NCBI RefSeq assembly: GCF_030271535.1
Contig: NZ_JASCXJ010000015.1
Coordinates: 1-64,000 of the forward strand
Direction: 5' to 3'
DNA length: 64,000 nucleotides
Source of the DNA: Nocardiopsis sp. ATB16-24
GTDB lineage: Bacteria > Actinomycetota > Actinomycetes > Streptosporangiales > Streptosporangiaceae
The notes below the pieces were generated by a model. That model did not search any database. It was not told where the DNA came from and saw only the letters and a list, made by a program, of their open reading frames with translations. Shown piece after piece: positions 53,396 through 62,770 of the stretch (position 1 is the first letter of the stretch; each line of letters begins with the position of its first letter). A program made the position numbers and the translations under genes.

Positions 53396-53700
53396 CGCGC
53401 ACCGGGAGGTGCTGACCGGGACTGTACAGCAGAAACGTTCTCCTCTCATCCCGATTTTTCGTCACTCGGGTGCCCTTGCGTCCTGTCGGTCCCACGACTC
53501 CCGAAGCCGGCAAGGTGGTTCAGTGCCGCTGTCGGCCGGGGCGGAGAAGAAACGCGGGTTCGCGTGGTGCCGTCCTGTGACCGAACTGGCACCCCACATC
53601 AGGCAGAGGTCGACATGCGACGCCGGTACGGAGGAGAGCACGACCACGCTGTCCGCCTGCTTCGCCCCCACTGCCACCCACCGACACCGCCGAGGAGACC

Positions 53701-54210
53701 ATGACCACCTGGACCACTCGCCCCGAGGCCGCCGACGACATCCCGGCCATCCGCGACATCCTCCTCGCGGCCTTTTCCACAACCGCCGAGGCCGACCTCG
53801 TCGACGCCCTGCGCGCCGATCCCCAGGCGTGGATCGAGGGCCTGTCGATGCTCACCACCGCCCCTGACGGCACCCCGGTCGGGTATGCGCTGCTCAGCCG
53901 CTGCCACGTGGACGGTGCACCCGTCCTCGCCTTGGCCCCGTGCGCGGTGGTGCCCTCCGCCCAACGCACAGGGGCCGGTTCGGCCGCGATCCGCGCGGCC
54001 CTGGAGGCCGCCGCGGCCAGGGGCGAGAACCTCGTCCTCGTCCTGGGCCACGCCGACTACTACCCCCGGTTCGGTTTCGCTCCCGCCTCCCGCTTCGGTA
54101 TCCGGGCGCCCTTCGACGTGCCCGACGAAGCCATGATGGCCATGGCCCTGGACCGCGCCCGCCCCGTCCCGACCGGCACCATCCGCTATCCCGCCGCGTT
54201 CGGGGTCTGA
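53701..54210 (+). CDS. GNAT family N-acetyltransferase, YhbS-like
   Basis: A 169-residue GNAT protein of the YhbS type: IRDILLAAFSTTAEADLVDALRA at the N terminus, acetyl-CoA loop LAPCAVVPSAQRTGAGSAAI, and LVLVLGHADYYPRFGFAPAS, the signature segment of this subgroup. Substrate unknown. ATG 53701 follows GAGGAGA. Divergent from the Y RNA/Ro60 locus. Confidence 0.88.
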   Translation: MTTWTTRPEAADDIPAIRDILLAAFSTTAEADLVDALRADPQAWIEGLSMLTTAPDGTPVGYALLSRCHVDGAPVLALAPCAVVPSAQRTGAGSAAIRAALEAAAARGENLVLVLGHADYYPRFGFAPASRFGIRAPFDVPDEAMMAMALDRARPVPTGTIRYPAAFGV

Positions 54211-54592
54211 CCGCTCCCGTGGTTCGGATGCACGGGGTCGGCCTGTGGGTCCTCGCGTGTGGAAGGGGTGTGCCTGGTGGACGCCGTACCCCGACCGGAC
54301 GGTGGCCGCCATACGGAAGGCCTTCTCCTGACGGCGGTAGGACCTTGGTCGTGGTGGGTGAGGGGAGCGGACTCGACCGGGATGGGGCGGGAGCGGACCG
54401 CCGACACCGACGCGGCCTCCTGCCGTGGCCGAAGAACGGTCGAGAACCGGCCCCGGAAGGGGGCGCGCAGGGCCTTCGCTGAGGCCGGGGCCGCCGGACC
54501 GGGGGTCGCGAACCCGTGGGTTCGGGTCTGTGTGACCGTGCTCCCGGCCCGGCGGGCATGCCGGGCGGGTCCGCCGCCCGACGGCTCCCTCC
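54211..54592. other. intergenic region between convergent genes
   Basis: About 380 bases with no protein-like frame, no clear hairpin and no repeat. Confidence 0.45.
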
Positions 54593-56098
54593 TCAGCGCC
54601 GCAGTGTCAGCACACCCGGCCGGTAGGGCAGGAGGTTGTAGTCGCCGCCGGAGCCGGGGGCCCGCCCCTGGTAGAGGAACTGAAGGTCGCAGACGTCGAT
54701 GGTCATGGTCTGGTCGGGGCCTGTGCGGATCAGCTCGCCGTGGCTGATGTCATCGGTCCAGGTGGCGCCGCTGTTGGCCTTGCCCGCGAAGGGGTTGTTC
54801 TCGGTGGTGGCCTGCGGTGTCCACGTACCGTCCAGGCTGGTGGCCGTGAACGAGCGGAAGTAGCGGTCTCCCCGCGCGCCGATCGCCTCGACGAGCATGA
54901 GGTACCGGTTCTCGCCCTCCAACTTGTAGACCTGCACCCCTTCGAACAGGTTGTTGGTGCTGTCGGACATGATGGTCGTGTAGGTCGATCCGAAGCTGCC
55001 CGGGAAGTCGCCGATGGGCATCCTGGACCGGTAGATCCTGCCGTTGTCTCCGGCGAAGAACAGGTACATGTGCGTGTCGTCGCCGATGAGCGCCTGGTCG
55101 ATGGGGCCGGTGGAGGAGTCGGCGATGCTTCCGTCGAAGAGCGTCCGCGCCGACGACCAGCTGTTCACATCGGTGGGGTCGGTCGATGTCCGGTAGGAGA
55201 AGGCGGGGCCGCCCCACTGGTAGGCGAGCACCCAGATGTCCCGGGGAGCGAAGTAGAAGAGCGTCGGTGCGACGGCGGCGAAGGGCATCGGGTTCTGGGC
55301 GGCCGAGGCCATGTCGGACCAGTCGTCGAAGAGGCCGAAGTTCATCGAGCCCCAGGACGTTCCCGTGTCATGGGTGGTCGCGTAGACGAGGTGCCGGCCC
55401 TCGTAGGGGGCGTGGGTGAAGTCCTTGAGCGAGACCCATCCCGGTCTGGGCTGCGCCAGCGGGCCGCTCGAGGCCCAGTCGTACGTCGAGGGAAGCGCGC
55501 ACGTACCACCCGGGCCTTCGGCGTCGACGCGGACGAGTCGCCACTGCTGGTTGTCGCCGCCCCAGTCGCGGTACTGCACGATGTCGGCGCCGTCGGCGGT
55601 CGAGGCGCCCTGCACCTCCACGGCCTTGCCGCTGTGCCGGTTGATCAGTCGGAGGTGGCCTGCGGAGGAGTCCTCCAACCGGAACTGCTGGTTGGCCTGG
55701 TCATGGTCGGTCCACTGGACGATGGCGGCGCCATCGGCGGTCGACCAGTCGTGGACGTCCAGTACCTTGCCCGAGAGGCGTGACTCCAGCCGGTAGTAGC
55801 CGCCGCCGGAGTCGATGAACCGCCACTGCTGTTGGTCCTGGTCGTTGCGGGCCCATTGGGTGATCCGCGCCCCGTCACCGGTGGCCCGGTTGTACACGTC
55901 CAACGCCTTGCCGCTGCCGCGGTTCACCAGCACGTACCAGGCGTCGGTGTCGACCTCCGCCGCGGCGGCGGGCATCGGCGCCATCATGGCACCGGCGCTG
56001 CCGGTCACCAGGGCCATCACACCGGCGGTGACGAACCGCAGTAACCGTCCTCGCCGGTGTGAGGGTGGTGAGCTGGGGAACCTGCTCAATGTCGCCAT
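54593..56098 (-). CDS. secreted GH62 alpha-L-arabinofuranosidase with ricin-type CBM13
   Basis: A 501-residue secreted enzyme. The signal peptide covers residues 1-47 ([20 protein letters not shown], cleavage near AAAAEVD). A ricin-B/CBM13 lectin domain (about 50-180) has the repeated QxW-type motifs QQWRFID, QQFRLED, QQWRLVR. The GH62 catalytic domain (about 190-501) begins [24 protein letters not shown] and includes [51 protein letters not shown] and [11 protein letters not shown]. It removes arabinose side chains from xylan or arabinan. ATG 56098 follows AAGGACC. A LacI-type operator lies upstream. Confidence 0.93.
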   Translation of the reverse strand: MATLSRFPSSPPSHRRGRLLRFVTAGVMALVTGSAGAMMAPMPAAAAEVDTDAWYVLVNRGSGKALDVYNRATGDGARITQWARNDQDQQQWRFIDSGGGYYRLESRLSGKVLDVHDWSTADGAAIVQWTDHDQANQQFRLEDSSAGHLRLINRHSGKAVEVQGASTADGADIVQYRDWGGDNQQWRLVRVDAEGPGGTCALPSTYDWASSGPLAQPRPGWVSLKDFTHAPYEGRHLVYATTHDTGTSWGSMNFGLFDDWSDMASAAQNPMPFAAVAPTLFYFAPRDIWVLAYQWGGPAFSYRTSTDPTDVNSWSSARTLFDGSIADSSTGPIDQALIGDDTHMYLFFAGDNGRIYRSRMPIGDFPGSFGSTYTTIMSDSTNNLFEGVQVYKLEGENRYLMLVEAIGARGDRYFRSFTATSLDGTWTPQATTENNPFAGKANSGATWTDDISHGELIRTGPDQTMTIDVCDLQFLYQGRAPGSGGDYNLLPYRPGVLTLRR

Positions 56099-56176
56099 GG
56101 TCCTTCTTCCAAAGGCCTGAGCCGCACGGTCCGCCCGAGGGGGGTGTGTTCGCGGGTCCTGGGCCTGCACTCGGGA

Positions 56177-56192
56177 ATGTTAGCGTTAACAT
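56177..56192. promoter_or_regulatory. LacI-type operator upstream of the arabinofuranosidase gene
   Basis: ATGTTAGCGTTAACAT has ATGTTA/TAACAT arms and a GC-centred core, close to the GTTAGCGCTAAC pattern bound by actinobacterial LacI-family sugar repressors. It lies about 80 bp before the arabinofuranosidase start. Confidence 0.6.
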
Positions 56193-56355
56193 TTGCTCGG
56201 ACGATCCGCCGCATGCCTGGATCGGGTTCCGCCGCGACAGTCTTGTCCGGAAGCCGGGGCGTCCTTGCCCTTGCCGTCGAATCTGAGCGACGACACATCG
56301 GAAGTCAAGACCCGTTTTGCAGAGAAGTTCCGGAAAAAGAAGGTCCGCCGCCTCG

Positions 56356-56564
56356 TCATGGGGTCATCGTCGACCCCTTCTTGTGGGCGTGGACCAGGAC
56401 CATCGCGTGACCGCGTCCCAGCCCGTGGTCCTGGGCGGGTCACTCGAGGACGGTGTCCGGGCCGAAGAGGCGTCGTAGCCCTTCTCTTCCACGCGATCGA
56501 CCAGAAGGCGGGGCACCAGATCGGCCTCGTCCTCGATGGTGTCCAGATAGGCCTGAAACGACAC
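56356..56564 (-). pseudogene. DUF4287 family gene, frameshift and nonsense
   Basis: GTG 56564 has AGGAGGG upstream and encodes SFQAYLDTIEDEADLVPRLL VDRVEEKGYDASS, the start of a DUF4287 protein. A frameshift follows; the expected frame then reads PDTVLE-stop-PAQDHGLG RGHAMVLVHAHKKG, the family's C terminus, with TGA where TGG (Trp) is conserved. One frameshift and one nonsense change inactivate it. The real stop would be at 56356-56358. Confidence 0.75.
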
Positions 56565-56881
56565 GGAGCCCTCCTCTGCCGGAAGGGAACCCGAGGTCCT
56601 CGGCTCGGCTGCCCAGGACATTTCGAGGAAACCCCGAGTGCGTCCGCCCCTTGGCCTTGAGAGTGACCCGGATCACCGGGCATGAGAGCGGCGGATGTTT
56701 AGCCCTGACGAAGCGGGTAGGAAGTCGAGCACGCGTCTGTGAGCCTCATCCGATCGGACGCGGTCGGATGGAAGGGGTCGCAGACGCGGGGCCGAGCGCC
56801 TACGGGGGACGTACGGGGGATGTGTGCCGCTCGGCCGCGCCGGACCGACGGTGTCGGGGGGCCCGAAGGTCCCGGCGGTGA

Positions 56882-56930
56882 CATGAGGAAGCCCCCGCGT
56901 GACCACGCGTTGCGCGGGGGCTTCCTCATG
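56882..56930. repeat. perfect 18-bp inverted repeat
   Basis: CATGAGGAAGCCCCCGCG (56882-56899) and its exact complement (56913-56930) are separated by 13 nt. It resembles a strong factor-independent terminator stem without a T-run. No intact gene ends next to it, so it may belong to a lost gene or an unrecognised small RNA. Confidence 0.7.
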
Positions 56931-57093
56931 TTCTGGCTCCTCTCCTTCCGATGGATCGGATCGGCGGGGTGGGCGGCCCGGCCTCGATCATCCGTATCCC
57001 CCGGAGTGGATCGGGCCTTGCCAGGCGGCCAGGGAGAAGGCACGCGCCGGGGCACGCCGGCACGGCCCCTTGTGCTCGTGCGCCTTCGGGCGT

Positions 57094-57119
57094 GTACAGG
57101 TGGAGCCCCTGTACAGGGG
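57094..57119. repeat. overlapping palindromes
   Basis: GTACAGG (57094-57100) pairs with CCTGTAC (57108-57114), and CCCCTGTACAGGGG (57106-57119) is a perfect 14-bp palindrome. The shared right arm makes two mutually exclusive structures possible. Function unknown; possibly an operator of a lost gene. Confidence 0.4.
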
Positions 57120-57289
57120 TGTGTCCGTGCGGCGACGTCGGTACCGGACGTTCGTGGGGCCGAGTCGGTGGTCGCCCTTCAGGGCGATGGCGATCCCCCG
57201 TCCGGTGCCGCCGGAGTCGAGACTCGACCTCGGCGGCGGCCTCGCCCGCGCGAAAGGAAACGGGCACACGGTCGTTTCCTCCCCACCAG

Positions 57290-57472
57290 GTGGACGGCGC
57301 CTTCGACGCGGCCGTGCGGGCCGGTGCCAAGGCCGTGGCCGAACCGGTGGAGCGTCCCTGGGCAGGGCGGTCCGCCTACGTCGCCGACCCCGAGGGCGAC
57401 CGTTGGGAGATCGCCTGGGTCCCCGGGGCCGGGTTCGACGAGCGAGGCGCGCTGACCGGCTTCGGCGGCTGA
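57290..57472 (+). pseudogene. VOC/glyoxalase family 3' remnant
   Basis: The frame VDGAFDAAVRAGAKAVAEPV, GRSAYVADPEGDRWEIAW and the tail FDERGALTGFGG is the C-terminal half of a VOC (glyoxalase/bleomycin-resistance) protein. The upstream sequence does not yield the N-terminal half in any single frame, so this is a truncated remnant. Confidence 0.65.
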
Positions 57473-57664
57473 CACCGTCCCGGGACCGCCACCGCGGCCA
57501 TGTCCCGAAACCGTGCGGCACAGCGGCACAGCCGTACCCGCTGTGAGATGCGGGGCCTTGGCCGTCACCGTCCGGCGTCGTGAGGTGCGCGCCCCAGGCC
57601 CCGGTGGGGCGAAAGAGCGGGCCGATGCTGTGGGAGGGGAGACAGAACACAGTGGTCACCCGCC

Positions 57665-57690
57665 TGGGAACGCTCCCACGGTCGTAGGAT
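57665..57690 (+). promoter_or_regulatory. CebR-like operator and leaderless -10 box
   Basis: TGGGAACGCTCCCA (57665-57678) differs at one position from TGGGAGCGCTCCCA, the palindrome recognised by the LacI-family cellobiose repressor CebR in streptomycetes. TAGGAT (57685-57690) is a -10 box 7 nt before ATG 57698. Regulation by a CebR-like protein is inferred. Confidence 0.6.
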
Positions 57691-57697
57691 CGCAGTC

Positions 57698-58675
57698 ATG
57701 GAAACACGTGTACTCGGCCGTACCGGCACCAATGTGGGCGTCATCGGCTTCGGCGCCTGGCAGATCGGAGACGCCTGGGGTCAGGTCAGCGAGACCGACG
57801 CCATGGCCGCCCTGCACGCGGCGGCCGACGCCGGGGTCACCTTCTTCGACACCGCCGACGTCTACGGCGACGGCCGCAGCGAGCAGCTCGTCGGCCGACT
57901 GCTCAAGGAACGCCCCGACATCACCGTGGCCACCAAGATGGGACGGCGCTCCGAGCAGGTCCCCGCCAACTACAACCCCGACAACTTCCGGGCCTGGAAC
58001 GACCGCTCCCGTAAGAACCTGGGCGTGGACACCATCGACCTGGTCCAGCTGCACTGCCCGCCCTCCCAGGTCATCGACACCGACGCCGTCTTCGACGACC
58101 TGGACGCCATGGTCGCCGAGGGGCGCATGCGCGCCTACGGGGTGTCGGTGGAGACCTGCGCCGAGGCTTTGGCGGCCATCGCCCGACCGGGCGTGGCCAC
58201 CGTCCAGATCATCCTCAACGCCTTCCGGCACAAGCCCCTGGAGGAGGTGCTGCCCGCCGCGCGCCGGGCCGGCGTCGGCGTCATCGCCCGCGTCCCGCTG
58301 GCCAGCGGCCTGCTCTCGGGCAAGTTCACCGCCGCCACCTCCTTCGGCGAGGACGACCACCGCAACTTCAACCGTCAGGGCCAGGCCTTCGACAAGGGCG
58401 AGACCTTCTCCGGCCTCGACTACGACACCGGCCTGGAGGCGGTGGAGCGTTTGCGTCCGCTGGTGCCCGAGGGCGTGGCCATGGCCCAGTTCGCGCTGCG
58501 TTGGATCCTGGACCAGCAGGGTGTCAGCGTGGTCATCCCCGGTGCCCGCAACGCCGACCAGGCGCGCGCCAACACCGTGGCCGCCGAGCTGGCTCCGCTC
58601 TCCGCCGAGGTCCGGGCCCGGGTGGACGAGGTCTACGACGAGCTCGTCCGTCCCCAGGTCCACCACCTGTGGTGA
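57698..58675 (+). CDS. aldo/keto reductase
   Basis: A 325-residue NADPH-dependent (beta/alpha)8 oxidoreductase. The catalytic tetrad is visible: Asp and Tyr in FFDTADVYGDGRSE, Lys in TVATKMGRR, and the His position in DLVQLHCPP. Cofactor motif RNADQARANT is near the C terminus. Substrate unknown. The start is ATG 57698, with a -10 box 7 nt upstream and no ribosome site. A CebR-like operator overlaps the promoter, hinting at control by cellulose sugars. A terminator follows. Confidence 0.9.
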   Translation: METRVLGRTGTNVGVIGFGAWQIGDAWGQVSETDAMAALHAAADAGVTFFDTADVYGDGRSEQLVGRLLKERPDITVATKMGRRSEQVPANYNPDNFRAWNDRSRKNLGVDTIDLVQLHCPPSQVIDTDAVFDDLDAMVAEGRMRAYGVSVETCAEALAAIARPGVATVQIILNAFRHKPLEEVLPAARRAGVGVIARVPLASGLLSGKFTAATSFGEDDHRNFNRQGQAFDKGETFSGLDYDTGLEAVERLRPLVPEGVAMAQFALRWILDQQGVSVVIPGARNADQARANTVAAELAPLSAEVRARVDEVYDELVRPQVHHLW

Positions 58676-58754
58676 GGGTCGGCCGACAGCGGGAGGCGTT
58701 CTTGGCGTCGCGGGACGCCGGGCCGGCTTCCGCCCGGTAGCTCCGCACCCGTGT

Positions 58755-58786
58755 GAGCGGTCCCCCTCTTCGGACGGGGACCGCTC
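58755..58786 (+). terminator. GC-rich hairpin after the aldo/keto reductase gene
   Basis: GAGCGGTCCCC and GGGGACCGCTC form a perfect 11-bp stem with a 10-nt loop containing TTCG, 80 bp past the stop. Confidence 0.75.
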
Positions 58787-58875
58787 CTCGTCGTGGGTCC
58801 GCTGGGCCGCCGCGGCCCTTCGACCGGCCTAAGACCCCTGCTCAAGGTGAGGGCCTGGTAGCGGTATCGCCTACG

Positions 58876-59586
58876 ATGAGCGGCGTGATCCGGGTACTGC
58901 TGGTCGATGACGAGGCGATGATGCGGGCCGGGCTGCGCGCGATCCTCTCGGCCGCCGAGGACATCGAGGTGGTCGCCGAGGCCGCCGACGGTCGGGCCGC
59001 TGTGCGGACCGCGTTGGCGCACCGGCCCGACGTGGTGCTGCTCGACATTCGCATGCCCGTCCTGGACGGGCTCAGCGCCGCCGACGAGCTGCGGCGGGTG
59101 CTGCCGCGAACGGCCGTGATCATGCTGACCACGTTCTCCGAGGACGAGTACATCGCGGGTGCCCTGGAGGCCGGGGTGTCGGGGTTCCTACTCAAGTCGG
59201 GCGACCCCTACGAGCTGATGGCCGCAGTGCGCGCGGCCCACCACGGGGCCTCCTACCTCTCCCCCAAGGTGGCCCACCGGGTGATCCAGCACGTCAGCAC
59301 CAGTGCGCTGACACGGCGTTCGGCCGCCAGGGAGCGCGTGGAGACGCTCACCCCGCGCGAACGCCAGGTGTTGGCGTTGGTGGGCGCGGGGTTGTCCAAC
59401 GCCGAGATCGCCCAGCGCCTGTTCCTGGTGGAGGGGACGGTCAAAGCGCACGTGAGCACCGTGCTGACCCGGTTGGGGTTGCGCAACCGGGTGCAGGCGG
59501 CGGTGCTCGCCCACAAGGCCGGCATCGTCGACGAGACCGAACCCGACCCCGCCGAGGGTCCCGGCACGGGCCCGGCGCACGGGTAG
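58876..59586 (+). CDS. LuxR family response regulator
   Basis: A 236-residue NarL-type regulator. Receiver motifs are VLLVDDEAMMRAGL, phospho-Asp in VVLLDIRMPVLDG and Lys in GFLLKSGDP; HTH is LTPRERQVLALVGAGLSNAE. ATG 58876 is the family start; an upstream frame from 58753 is not homologous. With the kinase at 61417 it flanks an ABC exporter on the opposite strand, a common arrangement in which the system controls the exporter. Confidence 0.9.
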   Translation: MSGVIRVLLVDDEAMMRAGLRAILSAAEDIEVVAEAADGRAAVRTALAHRPDVVLLDIRMPVLDGLSAADELRRVLPRTAVIMLTTFSEDEYIAGALEAGVSGFLLKSGDPYELMAAVRAAHHGASYLSPKVAHRVIQHVSTSALTRRSAARERVETLTPRERQVLALVGAGLSNAEIAQRLFLVEGTVKAHVSTVLTRLGLRNRVQAAVLAHKAGIVDETEPDPAEGPGTGPAHG

Positions 59587-59631
59587 AGCCGGTCGGGCGC
59601 CCATGAACGCCCCTCCCGCCCCCTGCGGGGG

Positions 59632-60393
59632 TCACACGTCGCGCGCCCGCAGCACCCAGGCTCCGGCTCCCACCGCCGCCGCGGCCCAGGCCGCCAGTAC
59701 CGGCGCGTACTCCCACCGCCCCGACATCAGCAGCCACCCGGCCGGTGAGGGCGTGTACTCGGCGAACGTGGCGAGCCAGGGGGCGGAGAGCCTGTCCGCG
59801 GCGAAGCCCAATAGTTCGGGGACCAGCAAAAGCAACACCACGAGGATCGCCAGCGCCCCGGCGGTGCGCCGCACCAGGGTGCCGACGCCCAGACCGAGCA
59901 CCGCCAGCAACGCCAGGTACAGGCCCATCGCCACCACCTGACCGGCGTGCTGGGCGCCCATCGTCCCCAGTTCGTCGAATCGTGCCCCGGCCACGCCCAC
60001 GCCCAAGGCCGCGATCGCGGTTCCGACGGCGAACACGGTCGTGCCCACGACCAGGGTCTTAGCTGCCAGGACCCGGGTGCGTGAGGGGGTGCAGGCCAGT
60101 GTCACGGTGATACTGCGGGAGGCGAACTCGCTGGTGGCGACCAGGACCCCCAAGGCGAGGAGGATGTACTGCACGTAGTACAGCAGTGCGTGCACGGCGG
60201 CCGTGACCGCCGGCACGGTGGTCGGGTCGCCGTCGTCGGGCTCGGACAGTGTGGACGCGAGCATGACCGCCGCCGCGCCGCCCAGGAACCACCAGGTGGA
60301 GCGGACGCTGGCGAGCTTGTACGTCTCCGCCAGGAAGGTCGAGAACGTGGTCGCGGCGGCGGGTGCGGGGAAAGCGAGGGAAGGGGTGTTCAC
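59632..60393 (-). CDS. ABC-2 type transporter permease
   Basis: A 253-residue membrane protein with six predicted helices (for example YYVQYILLALGVLVATSEFA and LAILVVLLLLVPELLGFAAD) typical of ABC-2 permeases such as those exporting lantibiotics or drugs. SVRSTWWFLGG at the N terminus and EFASRSITVTLACTPSR are family features. GTG 60393 overlaps the ATPase stop (GTGA), so translation is coupled. Substrate unknown. Confidence 0.85.
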   Translation of the reverse strand: MNTPSLAFPAPAAATTFSTFLAETYKLASVRSTWWFLGGAAAVMLASTLSEPDDGDPTTVPAVTAAVHALLYYVQYILLALGVLVATSEFASRSITVTLACTPSRTRVLAAKTLVVGTTVFAVGTAIAALGVGVAGARFDELGTMGAQHAGQVVAMGLYLALLAVLGLGVGTLVRRTAGALAILVVLLLLVPELLGFAADRLSAPWLATFAEYTPSPAGWLLMSGRWEYAPVLAAWAAAAVGAGAWVLRARDV

Positions 60394-61298
60394 GTGTTCT
60401 CCTGTGGTGCGGTGGCGACTTCGGCGGCGTACTCCACGCTGTGCGCGGTCAACTTCATGTAGGACTCCTCCAGCGAGGGCTCCACGGCCTCCAGCCCGTG
60501 CAGTCGCACCCCCAGTCGGTGCGCCAGCTCTCCGACCCGTGAGGGCGGCACGCCCGGCACGGTGAGTTCGTGGGGGCCGCTCCAGGTGGCTTCGGTCAGC
60601 GTTTGGGCCAGCGGCCCAAGGTCGGGGCCGCGGACCGTGGTGCCGGTCGCGGCACGAAGACCGGCCATCGTGGTGTCGGCGACGAGCCGACCCCTGCCCA
60701 GCACGATCAGCCGGTCGGTGGTCTGTTCCATCTCGCTCATCAGATGGGAGGAGACCAAGACCGTGCGCCCCTGTTCGGCCAGGGATCTGAGCAGGGTACG
60801 GATCCAGCGGACACCGTCGGGGTCCAGGCCGTTGACGGGTTCGTCGAGCATGAGGATCTCGGGGTCGCCCAGCAGCGCGCCCGCGATGCCGAGCCGTTGA
60901 CTCATTCCCAGCGAGTAGGTGCCGGCCCGGCGTCGCGCGGCCTGGGTCATGCCGGTCAGTTCCAGCACCTCCTCCACCCGCCGCAACGGGATGCGCTGGC
61001 TCAGGGCCATGGCCCGCAGGTGGTCGCGCCCCGAACGGCCCGGGTGCACGGCCTTGGCGTCCAGCAGCGCGCCGATGGTGCGCAGCGGCTGCCGTAGTTC
61101 GGCGTAGGGCACGCCCTTGACCAGGGCGCTGCCGCCGGTGGGTGTGTCCAGGCCCAGGATGAGCCGCATCGTGGTGGACTTGCCGGCGCCGTTGGGGCCC
61201 AGGAATCCGGTGACGGTGCCCGGTCGCAGTTCCAGGGTCAGGCCGTCGACGGCGGTCTTGTCCGCGTAGCGTTTGGTCAGTCGGTTCAGTCTGATCAC
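60390..61298 (-). CDS. ABC transporter ATP-binding protein
   Basis: A 302-residue exporter ATPase of the BcrA/NatA type. Walker A is GFLGPNGAGKSTTMRL near residue 37, signature YSLGMSQRLGIAGALL, Walker B ILMLDEPVNGLDP and H-loop VSSHLMSEM. The start is GTG 61298 (reading VIRLNRLTKRYADKTAVDGL), with TAGGTT 7 nt upstream and no ribosome site, suggesting a leaderless mRNA. Operon with the ABC-2 permease, between the genes of a two-component system. Confidence 0.9.
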   Translation of the reverse strand: MIRLNRLTKRYADKTAVDGLTLELRPGTVTGFLGPNGAGKSTTMRLILGLDTPTGGSALVKGVPYAELRQPLRTIGALLDAKAVHPGRSGRDHLRAMALSQRIPLRRVEEVLELTGMTQAARRRAGTYSLGMSQRLGIAGALLGDPEILMLDEPVNGLDPDGVRWIRTLLRSLAEQGRTVLVSSHLMSEMEQTTDRLIVLGRGRLVADTTMAGLRAATGTTVRGPDLGPLAQTLTEATWSGPHELTVPGVPPSRVGELAHRLGVRLHGLEAVEPSLEESYMKLTAHSVEYAAEVATAPQENT

Positions 61299-61416
61299 GG
61301 TGGTGAACCTACGGTCGCGTGCACCGGCCCGCACGAGCCGATCGGCATCCCGGGCCCCTGACTTTCGTCGGGGGTGGGCGGGGCCCGCGGCGGCATAGTG
61401 TGGGGCCGTGTAAGGG

Positions 61417-62718
61417 ATGGAGAGGATGCCGGGCGGCCGGTGGATGATCGACGCCCTGGTGGCCCTGGTCCTGTTGGTGCCGGTTCTGGCGGCGTCCGGT
61501 CTGCCTTCCCAGGCCCGGATGTCGGTCACGGAACTACAGGTCCTCGCCGTGCCCGTGGTCGTCGTCGCGGTCCTGGTCTCGCGCCGACTGCCCACGGTCG
61601 CCGCCGCGGCCCCCGCGGTGGTGTCGGTGGTGGTGACGGGCAGCCTGTACACCGACCACCTGGCCTTCACCGGGATGCTCCTGGCCTGTCTTTTGGGCCG
61701 TCGGACCGGGGGAAGGCGGGCCGTGGTCTCACTCGCCGCCTGTCTGGGCGTCATCGCCCTGGCCCGGTTGACCTGGCCGGGTTCGGGCACCGACGACTGG
61801 TTCGAGTTGGGTAGTACCGCGTTGCTCCTGGTGGTGCTGCCATGGACGGTGGGGCAGTTCGTCCGTCGTCAGGAACAGCTCATCCGCGCGGGCTGGAACC
61901 TCGCCCGGCAGCTGGAGCACGAACAGGACCGGGTCGCCGAGCAGGTGCGGTTGCGTGAACGGACCCGGATCGCGGCCGACATGCACGACTCCCTGGGCCA
62001 TGAGATCAGCCTCATCGCCGTGCGCGCGGCGGCGTTGCAGGTCGACCCCCGCACCGGGCGGGAGGGACGTCGGGCCGCGGGCGAGCTGCGCCAGAGCGCG
62101 GCCGATGCCACCGAACGTCTGCGGGCGATCATCGGCATGCTGCGCGAGGAGGGCGACACCGCACCGGTGTCGTCCACAGGTGATCCCGTGGCCGAACTGG
62201 TGCGCCGCGCGGCCGTCTCGGGCATGGACGTGCGGCTGCACGGATCCATGGTGAACCCCGGTGCGGCCCCGCCGTTGTGGGAGGCCACCGCCCACGCCGC
62301 CTACCGCGTGGTCCAGGAGGGGTTGACCAACGCCGCCAAGCACGCTCTGGGCGGCCCGGTGCGCGTGTGTCTGCGACACCGGCGAGAACACCTGGTCGTG
62401 ACCGTGACCAACGCCCTGACCACGACGGTCGAGCAGGAACCGGGCGGATATGGGCTGGTGGGGCTGGACGAACGCGTCCGCCTGCTGGGCGGCCGGTTGG
62501 AGGCCGGGCCCAGGGACGGTGAGTTCGTGCTCCGCGCGCATCTGCCGCTACAGGCGTCGGTGGTGCCCTCCCCGCCGTCCAGGGCCCCGCGTTCCCGTCA
62601 CGCCGAGGCCGACGCGCGCCGTGCCCTGCGACGTGGCCTGGTCGGCACGTTGTGGCCCGCCGTGGTGATCGTGGTGCTCCTGGCGGTGCTCTACCTCGCC
62701 GACCACGGATGGGGGTGA
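61417..62718 (+). CDS. sensor histidine kinase
   Basis: A 433-residue NarL-type kinase with four to five N-terminal membrane helices (residues 10-150), a HisKA_3 domain with phospho-His in RTRIAADMHDSLGHEISLIA and a HATPase domain (VVQEGLTNAAKHAL, GGYGLVGLDERVRLLGG). An additional C-terminal helix (VVIVVLLAVLYLADHG) is unusual for the family. Start ATG 61417 is used; ATG 61426 or GTG 61438 are possible. Probable partner of the regulator at 58876. Confidence 0.88.
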   Translation: MERMPGGRWMIDALVALVLLVPVLAASGLPSQARMSVTELQVLAVPVVVVAVLVSRRLPTVAAAAPAVVSVVVTGSLYTDHLAFTGMLLACLLGRRTGGRRAVVSLAACLGVIALARLTWPGSGTDDWFELGSTALLLVVLPWTVGQFVRRQEQLIRAGWNLARQLEHEQDRVAEQVRLRERTRIAADMHDSLGHEISLIAVRAAALQVDPRTGREGRRAAGELRQSAADATERLRAIIGMLREEGDTAPVSSTGDPVAELVRRAAVSGMDVRLHGSMVNPGAAPPLWEATAHAAYRVVQEGLTNAAKHALGGPVRVCLRHRREHLVVTVTNALTTTVEQEPGGYGLVGLDERVRLLGGRLEAGPRDGEFVLRAHLPLQASVVPSPPSRAPRSRHAEADARRALRRGLVGTLWPAVVIVVLLAVLYLADHGWG

Positions 62719-62770
62719 GCGCGGCGGTGGCCGGCCCGGGGGGAGGGGCGCGGCCGGCCACCGTCGCCGA

